Source: Medicago truncatula
Lineage: Eukaryota; Streptophyta; Magnoliopsida; Fabales; Fabaceae
DNA: 64,000 nucleotides
Reading direction: 5' to 3'
Assembly (NCBI RefSeq): GCF_003473485.1
Contig: NC_053045.1
Span: 34,012,494 to 34,076,493 of the forward strand
Part shown: piece after piece, positions 1 through 12,104 of the stretch
Layout: the number at the start of each line of letters is the position of its first letter
Position numbering within the stretch: position 1 is the first letter of the stretch
The notes under the pieces: generated by a model
Told to the model about the DNA's origin: nothing
The model's database searches: none
Seen by the model: the letters and a program-made list of their open reading frames with translations, nothing else
Translations under genes and position numbers: made by a program

Positions 1-684
1 AATTCAGTTATATCAACTTCAACCTCAGTAACATATTGTCACCTTTTTTTATATGCGTCAGTAAATGTTATTTTCAACCATAATGGTAACAAGAAAAAGA
101 TGGCTACATGAAAGTATATTTGTGTTGTACTGCTGTTGACAATCTAGGAAATTAGTGTGACTTTTTTTGCTTTGACTAGTCACATAAAACTAACCCACCC
201 CTTTTTAGGCCTTTGATAAAGTTATGCTTTTTGCATTTCATTAACATAAGAATAATCATGTCATAGCTTTTGTAGAATGTGTCTCATTTGTAAGATTTAT
301 TACTTATTACATACTATTATTTATCTTTTTATATTATTAATGAAACATAAGTACTTTTTTCAAATAATATATTCTTATTTATTGTATATCAACATATACT
401 TGACTACTTTCTTGGTCTCTTAATATAAGCACACATTACAATTTTTAAATTTTATTGAGAAAAGTTGTTAGTACCTAAAATACACCCCTTGAATATGTAT
501 TTTTGACTTATCATATTCTAAAACACTTGGTGGTATTAATTAAAGTTTTTTTTTTTAATAAAAAAAATTAAATATATCTTGTAATTTAGAAATGAGCTTA
601 TATTTATGGACAATTATCTTTTTGTCAAATGAGTACTTTACGGCCAAAGAGAATATTCCACTAACTACTATTATTTTCATATAT
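1..684. other. AT-rich intergenic sequence
   Basis: I see no coding potential here. The stretch is AT-rich with short homopolymer runs and has no recognisable gene, RNA or complete transposon. Confidence 0.6.
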
Positions 685-818
685 GAAACTCATTTTTTTT
701 TAAAGAATCTAAATTAGCTCATCCAAATTAACACTGAGAAGAATCGAACATAAGACTTTGAGGAGGAGCACACTCTCAGATCTCAAGTCAATACCATCAA
801 ACTAACCCAAGTGGATAA
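685..818 (-). mobile_element. tRNA-derived SINE-like fragment
   Basis: Read on the minus strand, the block has a pol III A-box-like segment (GTTAGTTTGATGGTATTG) and, about 50 bases on, a B-box-like segment (ATGTTCGATTC). An A-rich tail follows on that strand, near 690-700 on the plus strand. This order and spacing is what tRNA-derived plant SINEs show. Boundaries are approximate and I saw no target-site duplication. Confidence 0.4.
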
Positions 819-967
819 AAAAACTCATTTTATTATTGATATCAACACAACTAATTAATTATTTTCTTAAGAATTACGCACAATTCAATTGAGACACTTA
901 TAATGATACAAAGAGAGTACTAGTCACCCAATCTTGATTCTAATAAAAAATAACTAATTTTACAACC

Positions 968-1242
968 ACTCCCTCTGTCTCAGATTAATTGTTACATTTG
1001 GGTTATGTATGATTTTTTAGAAAATGATTAATTGTGTTGATTTCAATTTTAAAATTAGTAACATTTTACAAAAAAAAAAATATATCTTGTTAGTTGGGTA
1101 GTCAAATATATCGAAATTTAATAAATAACAGTATTATTAGTGGGAAACAATTAATAAATATGCATTTGATATTTTAGAATGACAATTATTTTGAGATAGA
1201 AAAAATACAAAAAAATGACAATTATTATGAGATGTTGGGAGT
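968..1242. mobile_element. Stowaway-like MITE
   Basis: The left end reads ACTCCCTCTGTCTCAGATTA. The right end, reverse complemented, reads AACTCCCAACATCTCATAAT. The two match imperfectly as terminal inverted repeats around an AT-rich core with no ORF. The CTCCCTC start is typical of Stowaway (Tc1/mariner) MITEs. Confidence 0.6.
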
Positions 1243-2264
1243 TCTTTAAAGTTAAACTTTGAAGCGTATTCAAGAATAGAGATCATTTTCAATAATCTCA
1301 AAATATAAACTCATTTTCAATTTACTAAATACATTGATTTTTTTAGATTAATTTATATGCATTAACAAATGTAAAACTTTTTTACACATTTAGATAATTA
1401 AACCTCACTATAATACCGCATAGATAGTTACTGAAATATTAATAATGTGATGTATATGTGTAAAATAGCTTCGAACCGAAAGTACTTGCAAATTAATTAA
1501 TTAATTTTACAAAAAAATACTCTTAATTATCCATTGGTGCTTATAATAAGTTGAGAGAAGAAGAAGGATATGACAAAAAAAGATGAAGACTGACTGAGAT
1601 ATATCTAATGGTAGATCATGCAATCAACAATGATGAAAAATACATAACATGCATGTTTAAAGTCACACCAAACTTTAAAGTCTTTATGTGGGTGGGCTTA
1701 TTTTTTACGCTGCATTAAAAGAAGCAAAACCAGCTTGATTTTTTATTTTATTTTATTTTCTCTTTTTGTAACAAATTTTCAAAAAAGTTGAAACATTCAC
1801 CTTTTAGTATGGAACAAAGTGACAAAAATACAGAGTGGTGATTAGCAGTTTATTGGAGAATGGACCTTAATAATGCATACACTCATCCACTCGTGCACTT
1901 GAATTTCTTTCCATGCCTCTCAATAGTTATACAAAATCCATCAAAAATATAAAAATTTATACAAAACAAACAATTTTATCTTTTATTTCAGTCAGTAAAA
2001 AGGTCTAGAAGAAGTCCAACAAGGTAAACAAATTTACCTACTAAATTAGACTATCTAGCATCATGTCATTACATATATTTGTTGAATTAGAATAGAAGGT
2101 GAAACCGTTTGTTACTAGCTTTATCACCCACTCTTAACTGTTTCACTTCAAAAAGCTCATGTTTCAACTTTCACCAATCATGGTATTTAGTCTAGTCAGT
2201 CACATGTCGTGTAAAGAATATTACTATAATGTATAAACAACAGTCAAAGAGATATGCATAATAG
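1243..2264. other. Intergenic sequence without recognised gene
   Basis: AT-rich spacer with no ORF or motif I recognise. Its last nine bases, 2256-2264 (GCATAATAG), are one copy of the target duplication flanking the MULE that follows. Confidence 0.55.
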
Positions 2265-3455
2265 GGGAGAGATCCACTCCAGTGGAAATTTTCTCCTGTG
2301 AAATAATCTTAACCGTCCATTCCTTTTAATGACACCTTAACTAATCTCAGCCTTTCATTCATTTCAATGTGTCATTTTCATTTTTCTCCCTTTTCACGTT
2401 CTGGCTTCTGTAGAAATAATAGAAACAACTTCATCTTCTTCCATAACAACACAGATCCAGTGAATACGTGTTGAACATCATCTTGATTGACGTCGTCATC
2501 GTGTACTATCTATTGACATCGTCACGTGCTACTATTGTTGGTGCCGTTGTGTGCTCTTTGGTTGACGACGTCGTCGCCGTAGTCCATTTATTACCACTGC
2601 CATGCTTCTTGATTGCCATCCCCGTCACCGTTGTCGTTGTCTCCACACCAGTATTCAAGTTGTGCTATGTCGATTGTTATTGTGCTCTATTTTTCTTGTC
2701 GTCATTACATTGTCTCCTGCACCGTGGTTGACATCATTTCATTTATAGGATGAATATTGAGTCGTCTGTCCATTGTCCATGGTTAGAAGAGCAACCTCAA
2801 ACTAACAGTTAACAACTCTTTAAATTTGCTTATGTATAATTAACTTGTCATAGTTTGACATTAGGTGATAGAATTATTTTAAGTTGCATGAGCTTTTTTT
2901 CAGACAAATAAGTTGCAGTAGTTTTAATTAGTTTCCAAATCCAGCCAGAAATTTATCCCATCAAAACGATGATGAACCAATCAGAACCCCCCTTCCAAAT
3001 CAATTTTTGCACCGTAAATGGAATCGCTCCGACGAGTCGGTTATTCCGTAGGAGAAGAAGGTGGAACAATTTGGTACAATTCCAACCCAGGTAAATAAAT
3101 CTGAAATTAAATTGATAAAGTCAGAATCAACAAGAAATTAATTAATCAGTCACTTTTAAAAGAAAAGGGAAGCAAACTGTAGAGAACAAAACGAACTGGA
3201 GAAGGAGATCAGAATTATGGAGTTGCAATTTCCGATGATGGGTCTTTTCAACAAGTAGGTTGAGGTGGGTTTGTGAGGAAAAAAAAGGAGAAAACTGGAC
3301 ATAGCCAAGACGAACAGTAAAACAAAACAGGGAGAAAGGCAAAGCGTTCATGTGTTTTAATTCCTATCCATTGATCTATCATTTAACTAAATGAACGGTT
3401 TAGATGTCACAGGAGAAAACTGGAGATAAATCCCACATGAGACAATCCGTTCCCC
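2265..3455. mobile_element. Non-autonomous Mutator-like element (MULE)
   Basis: A 1.19-kb element flanked by a perfect 9-bp direct repeat GCATAATAG (2256-2264 and 3456-3464), the duplication size of Mutator-like elements. Its ends are diverged inverted repeats of about 60 bp that share TTTTCTCCTGTGA and ACCGT-CATT blocks. No transposase is present. The inside is less AT-rich than its surroundings, with an 87-codon frame (2468-2731, plus) and a 69-codon frame (3142-3351, minus), neither recognised. This fits a deletion derivative or a Pack-MULE carrying host sequence, but the source is unknown. Confidence 0.72.
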
Positions 3456-3464
3456 GCATAATAG

Positions 3465-5867
3465 TTACATGTGTGTTATTTAGGCACACAAAAATCAATA
3501 TGATACATCAATGAGTGTGGACATAAAAAATGTAAAGATCGAGGTAAAAAAATATAAAATAACTAGGGTTAGAGTATAAAAGTGATTAGAGTTTATTAGT
3601 ATAAATTAGTAAGTTAGGTTGATTTCTAACTAGGGTTTGAACCTTAAAACACCACGATTAGATCTTCGTCTATGTCCTTTAGTTCATCAACCCAACTACT
3701 AACTTGCATTGCGTATATTATATAGTACCCTAATTAAAGCATTATGACCCCTCCACTTGATAATGCTAACGACATATCCAGGAAGATTTGAAGAAGAAAA
3801 TACAGTGAGAGTCAATTGGAATAAAAAGGGTAGACGCACTTATAAAGAAAAGAGAGCCTCAAAAGGGCTGAAAGTTTATCTTCAAAGGAAGAAGCAGAAT
3901 ATGTTTTGATATGAATTGACTGGTTTAGGTGGGATGTCTTTTTATTTTTAATTTCATTTCATAGGGAAATTTGGATACAACCAACATATGCATTGTCAAT
4001 GACTTTGGTTGGGAAAAAGTACCATGCCTTTTTTATTTGATAGGGTGGTATACAGTATACACGTAGGGAAGAGCATTAAATAATGTCTCTATGTTCCTTA
4101 AAATAAAAATGATGTCTCTATGTAGTTACAAAAACAGGTACATATTTGCATGTCGGCCTAATTAATACTATATGTACACATTTTGCATAGGCAAATTTAC
4201 TCTTCAGTATATGGTTCTACATAGGTGTGAAAATTGATTTTAAATGACTTAATTTTGTCTATATAGCTTCATGTTTTAACATATGTCAAATTCTCATTTT
4301 ATTCTATGATTCTTCCTATTCGTAGGTCATTTATGACACGTGGGAAGAGCTTGCGCAGCTGCGGCATGATTTGAAAAAGAATTTGATCAAGATTGTGAGT
4401 CTATCCTTTTCACGACTCCTCTTAATTGAGACGTGAAATTCAATGCTTAACGTAGGAAATAGATATTCTATGCAAAAACAAATACAAATGTATGGGACGT
4501 TGAAGAAGTTTAAGAAGGAGGTTCATGACTTGATCCCTATTGATAACAATTTCTTTCTCCTCATAAAAGTTACAAAGTTATGTTCGTATATAATGTTAGA
4601 CGGCTAAAATCCAAACTTTTATTTAGAAGGCAAGAGAATTCAGCTTGAGAATACTCAAACATGTCAAAATTAATTTTAATCTTTTAATATAACTTTTCTA
4701 TTTCATATAATCAAACATGAATTAACACTTCACCCCTTGACCATAAATAAATGAAGGAAAAACAAGATGTTGGGCTTGAAAAAATGTCATACAAATTTGT
4801 AAAGGGATATATAGAACCAATTGTGGCTCTTGCAAGTTGCAACTTTCCAAGTGTTAATATGGGAGTACATTTCAATTTTGATAATTTCCTGTTTGACTTG
4901 TACCATGGTTCAACCTGGAGAACCTGAACCAATGCAATTATATTATAGTATTTTGTAACGTTGGGCTTCTAATAATTAGAAACCATAAAAAATGCTTCAA
5001 ATTTCCCCCTTTGAGACTGACACTGATCAACACAAAAATTACTATACTAATTAACTAGAAATTAACCTCTCTCATGGACCAAAACATTAATTACTATCAA
5101 TTTTTCAAAGCAAACTGACAGACATACTTGTGGCTTTAATATAAATATAGTATTTGTACACAGAACTCTACCAAAGCTTAGGAAAACTGTTTCATTTTAT
5201 AATCCAAACCCAACAAAAATTCTACTAATTTCAAAACCTCAAAATTAGTGCAAATATAGCTAATATTATTGGTTTTAGGAGAGATTAGGGCATAGATATC
5301 TTCTTAGCATTTAAAAATTATTAGAAGGTCAAATAGAACTAGATAAAATAAAATAAAAAATTGTAGCAGAAAATAATTAAGCACCTTGTAATTGGAACAT
5401 GCACAGAGATTAATAAGGACATTTTTTAGAAGAATCTTATAGAGATAATATTTTTTTAAAGAGTGTATCATGAACAATTTATTGCACCTTTCATAGTATA
5501 TGTAACCAATGCATGCATATTGATATTGGAGTTGGTAACATTTTATATAAGATTGTCAGAAAGTAACCGAAGTTTCTTTCAACAAGAAAAACAGAATCTT
5601 TTCATTGAGATTGGCTACGACTGAGAGTGTTTTCCTGCCCTAGTGTGTGAGATTGAGAGAGACAAAAGGCATGGAAACCTGTAACAGAAATTGGAAACCT
5701 AAATGTTGCTGCAAGATGAAAAGTCATGCCAAAATTGTTTATCATAATGAAGACCTTATAATTAATACACATTGGTGATGATGCAGAAATATTAACTTGT
5801 TAGGACAATATGTGGCGGATGTATGTCTTAGAGGATGGGGCAATTGCTCCAACAAGATAAAAAAATA
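3465..5867. other. Intergenic sequence, degenerate repeats
   Basis: No supportable gene. A short frame near 4326-4395 reads like VIYDTWEELAQLRHDLKK and might be a retroelement gag or exon relic, but it is too short to assign. The remainder is AT-rich spacer. Confidence 0.45.
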
Positions 5868-6011
5868 CTCCGGTCCTTATTATAAAAAAAAAATAGATTT
5901 TTTAGATTCATAGAATAATTAATGTATTTTATTGTAAATATAGACTAGATACATCACTTATACAATGAACCAAAAAAATTAATTCTTTCTTATAATAAGG
6001 ACCGGAGGGAG
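5868..6011. mobile_element. Stowaway MITE
   Basis: A 144-bp element with near-perfect terminal inverted repeats, CTCCGGTCCTTATTATAA at the left and TTATAATAAGGACCGGAG with GGAG beyond at the right. It is flanked by TA on both sides (5866-5867 and 6012-6013). Size, TIR sequence and TA duplication are all typical of Stowaway elements, which tc1/mariner transposases move. The long match between the ends suggests fairly recent insertion. Confidence 0.85.
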
Positions 6012-6179
6012 TAGCTTTGAAGTTTAATTTCCAAAATATTATCGCCCACTTTAAAATATGTTTGCAACATCAAAGGTAGTTGAGTTTGATTGAAGGGCCT
6101 AGACTTTAACTATAGGGCAAATCAAAATTTGAATTTTGGTTGAAAGAGTATATATATTTAATGTCCACACGTCTTGAAT

Positions 6180-6510
6180 AAGATTATCTTTGGATGAAGA
6201 AATTTATAAAAAGAAAACAACAAAAACATGTTTGCATTCAGTAAAATTCTTTGTTAATACAAAGCTAACTCGTTGTCTACTCCATTCACCAAGTTTATTA
6301 GACAAGGTTAAGATGTTGTCTTTAGGTTGGTTGAAAGCTAAAAAAACTACCTTTGTTTTTGGCACGCATCAGTGGTGGTCAAACCCTTTTGTTTGTTTGG
6401 AATTGGCTAATGTTGTGTTCGTGTGCTTTATACAACTTGTGCTTTCGTGACTGCATTGTTTGTATTTATAAAATTCCACTTTGACTTGTTAAAAAAAAAT
6501 ATATATATTC
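6180..6510 (+). mobile_element. LINE (non-LTR retrotransposon) 3' tail fragment
   Basis: The frame 6190-6450 ends in KVKMLSLGWLKAKKTTF followed by WWSNPFVCLELA. This resembles the last residues of plant LINE reverse transcriptase ORFs, and the LINE relic at 44284-45356 ends the same way (VKLQFFWWLKSK, then SWRRRPLPCL). A short untranslated stretch and an A-rich run near 6490 follow. Everything upstream of the C-terminus is missing, as expected of a 5'-truncated copy. Confidence 0.5.
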
Positions 6511-8054
6511 TTGTTACTCTTTTCATTTTCACTTCAAAATAAAAATAAAAAATTTGCTTTATATATCAGTTAGATAGGTATTTTGTTTTATATTTCCACA
6601 GACATGAGGTTGTTGTTGTGTGTTGTTTAAATTTTTGTAAAATATTAAATTAATTTTTTTTAATTTAGTCTGTTAAAAATGAAAAATGAACTCAGGTTTC
6701 ACCAAAAATTGTTTCTACAAAAAATTAGCCTACTCTCTTAAAAAATACTCCGAGAAAAAGTGAAAGATTCTTATTATCCCATTTCTTCCATTCCCTTCAA
6801 AGTCATCAATTCCTTTCCCTTCTAACTCCTAAACAAAACCTTATAAAGATGTCTTATGTCCAACGTTGGATTTTCTGGATGTAAATCACCATTTTTTAGA
6901 GGAATTATAAGCGCAACTTAATTGGCAAAACTTGGAACGAATGCAAAACATTCCAAATATGAAAGGACTTCAGAACATTATTGATTACACTGCTCCATTG
7001 GTACAATCTGTGTGTTTAAATATTCTTTTAAATCGTGTGTCTAGTAAAAACAATCGCTGTTGCCCTTCTAATATTCAGAAAACCACATGGACATCCTTTC
7101 ACATGGCAAGAATGACCTTAAAATATCTAGTTGCAAAACCTGAGATTTAAGTAAGGACAGTTGGAATAGACACTAAACAAAACATGGACAAACAAAAATT
7201 CTGTCTGTGACACGCCGGCATACAACTTACTAGGACAGCAGAAGCCAAATGAAGTTTCAATTTGGTCCTGCTAAATGAAAAATTGGAACTCACTCAGGTT
7301 ACTTTAGCAATCTGTTTTCCAGTGTACTTGTTTTGCCTTCAACTAACCCCAGAAAATTGCACTCAATCTACAATCCGATCTGGGATAAGATGGTACAACG
7401 TTATCTCAATATTTTTCCCTGTGATAAAAGCTAATAGTCTTACTATCCTAAAAAGAATATTAATAGTCCACTTTATAATGACACCATATGTGAGATGTGC
7501 TATCATCTGGTTACATATTCATCATTCTAAAATATGCTATAGTTAATTTGCTGTATTCTGAAACCGATTCGTCTTCTGAAATTTCGTAAAAATCACAATA
7601 AGTTTTCCTCCATTTGGATAACCTATGTCTCCGAGTCATTGTGTATATAATATTATATAGATTACTGCTATTTGTTTAGAAAAGAAATATCATTGAGTCC
7701 AAAAAAAAAAAAAAAAGGAAAATTATTATGTCAAAGTTACCAAAAAAGAGAAAAATTGGCGAAGTTACCTTCACTTGAACTCCATAGTAAGATAGAAATA
7801 AAAACTTATCCTAAAAATTGTCCTCTAGATACCCCAGTAGACATTTGTATAATCTACTGGTGTAAATAAATGCCCCAAGGCTATGTACAAGCAAAAAGGA
7901 GGAACACGGAAGTCCTTTGGAAACATATCTCGGGGAGACAGGTAAACTGCATGAATGTGAAATCCAAAATGGTTGATTCATCCCATCAAAAGCAGCAAAG
8001 CAATTTATGTTAGACCTGTACGCCTATATGATGTATATAAAGTCTCCTTCAAAG
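6511..8054. other. Intergenic sequence downstream of the ARIADNE gene
   Basis: I found no supportable gene. Several short frames on the plus strand look like chance openings. The end nearest 8054 probably includes the 3' UTR of the minus-strand ARIADNE gene. Confidence 0.5.
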
Positions 8055-11000
8055 TCAATTTCTGTCTACAACTTCAGCTGGCAAGTTTAGATCAAAAAAG
8101 CCACCTTCTTTTCTGGCACGCTTACGAGAAGAACATCCACTCTCTTCTGACTGATTAAGCTCTGCTGTTACACCTACGCTTGCAGCATATATACAAGAAT
8201 CCTTTTCACTCAGTAACATTTCTGAGCATCCACAAAGTCAAACTGAAGAAAACATATATAAGAACATTCATGACATGATAACACGATAAGAAAGCTCAAG
8301 ATATAAATTAATTTGGCACCACTTTTTCATGTTACAACAACTATTTTGAAGAAAAAAGTTTAACTTAAAACAATAACAACAAATAAAGCAAATAATGAGT
8401 TTCAATAAGCACCACAATGCAATATATTCATTCATATCCATACACAACTCGATCATGAAAATTAGATCCTTCCCAATTAACAATGGTTTTATTAAAATCA
8501 CGGTGAAATCAAAGGTTAATAACCAAAACTAACCGATCCCCAAATAACTATGATCTCCCACATATATGCACATTGATGCAACAATACAAGTAATGGAATA
8601 TTAATCAAGGAGAGTGTTTCATATGTTAACAGAGTTATCTTAGTCTATATATCGAGACTCCAACATGACCACAAAGTATATGTGTTGAGACATAGCAATG
8701 ACTACCGATGTACTACAGTTAATACCATATAAACAAATTAGTTACTGATAACAGGTCAGAAGAATGCTTAGTACACTCAAAATTTCAGCATAAAGAGAGA
8801 AGCAAAGGGAGTTGCGATTCAGCTCAATATTCAAACCAAATCCAACAATAGACATTTACCCGTATTGTCAGCTTTATTGCTCCAACAAACCGGAAGCTCT
8901 GAAGCCTTCTCTATGCCCTTTGATTTATATGGTGCTATACTGTGGACACTACCGAGATTAATAGAATCTAATAAATCATTGTCGATGCACTCATACCTGC
9001 ATTCAATATAAAAATTCACAATCATCAATCTCAAATGTCAGATACGTACTAAAACCTCATTTAAAGCACAACACTTACATTTTTTTACAAAGATCATCAA
9101 TGAGTGCAGACAGAGTTATTATCTGCATCCTTATCTCCATAAGCTTAGCATATTTAAAGGTGTCGAAAGGCTCCTCCAAAATCTTAGAAAGTTTTTCAAC
9201 ATTTGCCTCTAACTGCTGCTGTTGATCCTCAAATAAGTTCTGTTTCATTTCCCTTTCAGCTTCTGACATTTGTTCTTTAAAAAGCTCGTCTCCAAACATA
9301 TAAAATGCAAACGCATATGAATATGAAAGGACGCGTCTAGATCTGAAAAGTCTCAAGAGTCCATTATTTACCCAGCTATAATCATTGAGTTCAGTTTTTT
9401 TTCGTCCAGAATGTTTTTCTTCCGTAATAGAAATCTTCCCTTGTATGATATCTTTCAGTTTACTTTCAAGCTTAAAGGAATCTGTGTGAGCTTTATACCG
9501 GTTATGATAATGCATGTACCTATAGAGATCCCTCTTTGCCCGCTCAGCTGATTTCTCTTGTTCTTTGTAGCGACCACAGCTGTGACCAGCTATACTTGAC
9601 CAAGTATGATCACGGCCAGTAGCTCCACCACACAACCAACTGTAAAGAAAATGGGAAAAATTATTACTGGAAACACAAGTTCGTGTTAGCTTTAACAGTT
9701 GCAGACAGCACCTGATCCATATTATGATACATAAAACAACAACAACAACAACAACAATAATAACAACAACAACAACCAAGCCTTTACGGCAACATGGATC
9801 AAATTACGCCATAAAATTAAATTAATATATATGACCAAGTAAAACATAAATTATTACATGGAAAAGTGTAATGACCGGGAACAAGTTGGATGAGAATATA
9901 TAATGCAAGAAGGAATACTCACCAAAATGCTTGGCCGCAAATACAGCTAACCAAATTACAACCACCATTTTTCTCCACCGGTTTGTGGCACTTTGGACAG
10001 GATTTTGTATGAACAGTTATCCAATTAACAGTTTCTGATTCATCTCGACACTTCTTTTCCCAGAGCTCCCACATCAAACACGAACAGGGGGAGTGTGCTT
10101 CTGACAAGCATTTAAAACAAAATTGTTCACCACATGAACATTCTACCTCACACAAGTCATCATCACCCCCAACACGAATTGCATTCCCACAATGTGGCGT
10201 GCTCGGACACCATTTAACTTTGTTATTGTCTTCGATGTAGGATTCAAGAAGAAAGCGTGCATACTTTTCTGCCATATCAGGGTGCTTTCTACCAAGTAAA
10301 GTTCTTACAACAGCTTCATCACAAATCGAATTGCATTTGTGAGCCATGCATCTGATGCGTTTACTTTGACCCTCGTTTACCTTGACAAAGAAATGCTGTG
10401 TCCAACCTGTAAAAATAGACGGCCAAAGTTAATGTAATTTTTTCCAGTCATGTGGATGTAAAAAAAGGCAGATCATTACCAATCAAAAAAATAAATAAAT
10501 AAGCCATGCCATCCGGCTAACGCTTGAAAACCTTGATAAGTTATATGAATCTTCTTATGTTAACTACTAAGATGACATTATGTTACAATAGAGTAAGACA
10601 CACACAGCTATAGCAAGACCCACCACTATTTATGTACGGTCCATTGATTTTGTGGTTTCCTCTCTCACAAGATGGCGTATTGTCATGTTAGCGGGTAACA
10701 TTAAGAATTCAATTGTAATTTTTACCGATGAAATTTTGAAGAAAAATAAAACAAAGGCAGGAGTGACAGAATAAAAAAACAAACACTAACATGTATTGCA
10801 AAAGCAGTGACCACAGTCCATTCTTGTTGCTTCATCACTGGGAATGTCGTCCATGCAGATTTCACACATAACAATAGCACTATCCAGCGAGCCAGAGTCA
10901 TGATATTCATCAACACTAACACCAGCCTGAGCAAACATAAATGCCTTCCCTTTTTCTACATAAACTTCAAACAATTTTTCCACATCCCAACGATGATAAA

Positions 11001-12104
11001 TAAGCATTATGCGTGCATGTTCTTGTCTTACAGAAAGCATGTCCATCACTCTGCGCAAGTCCTCCTTCTGTGCAACTATCAGTGATTCCTTCGTAATCAC
11101 CTGCAAGTGTCAAAACAGTTCAGCAGAAAACAGTCAGTGCAGAGAAAGGACACAATCAATTCAACTTCACATAAAAAAGTAATAAATATAATATTAACCA
11201 TTAGAAGCTGGATCACCATAGGTTATAAAACACAAAAGTTACAACCACAGTATTAGGAGCTTCTCAATTGTAATAAAACAGAAACATTTCAATTTCAAAT
11301 TCCTTCAATAAAACCATACAATAACAACAACAAACGATCCTTTTCCCACTAAGTGAGGATCGTCTACATGGATCAAACAACGTCGTACTACTCTATCATA
11401 TACACCAATAAAACATATAACCATAGATTATATATAAACACAAAAGAAGTTACAATCACTAAAATAGGAGATTCTCAATTGTAATAAAAAATAAACATTT
11501 AAATCTCAAATTCCTTGAATAAATTCAGCTAGAATAAACCATCAATTTAGTCTCTAAACCATCACTGTCACTTCAATTTAGACTCTAAACTAAGTAAATA
11601 TAACATGAAGCCCCGTCAATTTCATATACTTGGGGCTAAATTGACAGATTCTCATATAGTTTAGGGATTAAATTGACCGATTTTCACCAAAAAACGATGA
11701 TACAAAACAATCCAGAAATTCAACAAAAAAATTAACCGAATCAATTCCAAAGCTCCAAACTTTTCATCAACCCTCTTTCTCTCTTAATATAACACACTTC
11801 ATCATTAACATAACATCAATAAATACAAAAAAAAAAAATCACAAACAACAACGATAACATTAAAAAAAAATAATAGTCACAAAAACATAAAATCACATGT
11901 AAATAAATCATCGACAAAAAAAAAAAAGGTTTGAATGAAAATGGAAAGGTTAAAGTAACAAACCTGAGCAGCGGGAGCAATAGAAGAGGGCAACTGAATA
12001 GAATCGTCGGCGTTTTCGTAGAATTCACCGACGGAATCTTCTTCTTCGACGTCTTGATCGGAGTATTGATAATCTTCATCGGTGGAAGCGTAATCGTCGT
12101 CCAT
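8055..12104 (-). CDS. ARI8: RBR-type E3 ubiquitin ligase, ARIADNE (ARI7/ARI8-like)
   Basis: Six exons: 12104-11964, 11100-10791, 10406-9923, 9639-9079, 8996-8860 and 8221-8055. They join in frame, with GT-AG introns, to 599 aa; Arabidopsis ARI7/ARI8 are about 560-570 aa. The acidic N-terminus (MDDDYASTDEDYQYSDQD) is typical of the family. RING1 starts near residue 126 (CEICMDD, CGHCFCNTCW), the in-between-RING follows, then RING2 (CPKCHKPVEKNGGCN). The Ariadne domain comes after WLCGGATGRDHTW and contains a coiled-coil-rich stretch. RBR ligases take ubiquitin from an E2 onto a RING2 cysteine, here the one in GGC, before passing it on. The residue two after that Cys is Leu, where animal HHARI has His. 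The C-terminus has a basic cluster and an FDLNLPAE motif. Intron 3 contains an (AAC)n run near 9737-9777. The ARI7-versus-ARI8 choice is uncertain. Confidence 0.93.

Noticed and set aside
2468-2731. 87-codon plus-strand ORF with Val/Leu-rich sequence
   Set aside because: It is inside a MULE, has no recognisable domain, and its composition comes from GTCGTC/GTTGTC runs.
4326-4395. Possible retroelement gag or exon relic (YDTWEELAQLRHDLKK)
   Set aside because: It is too short, with no supporting domain before or after it.
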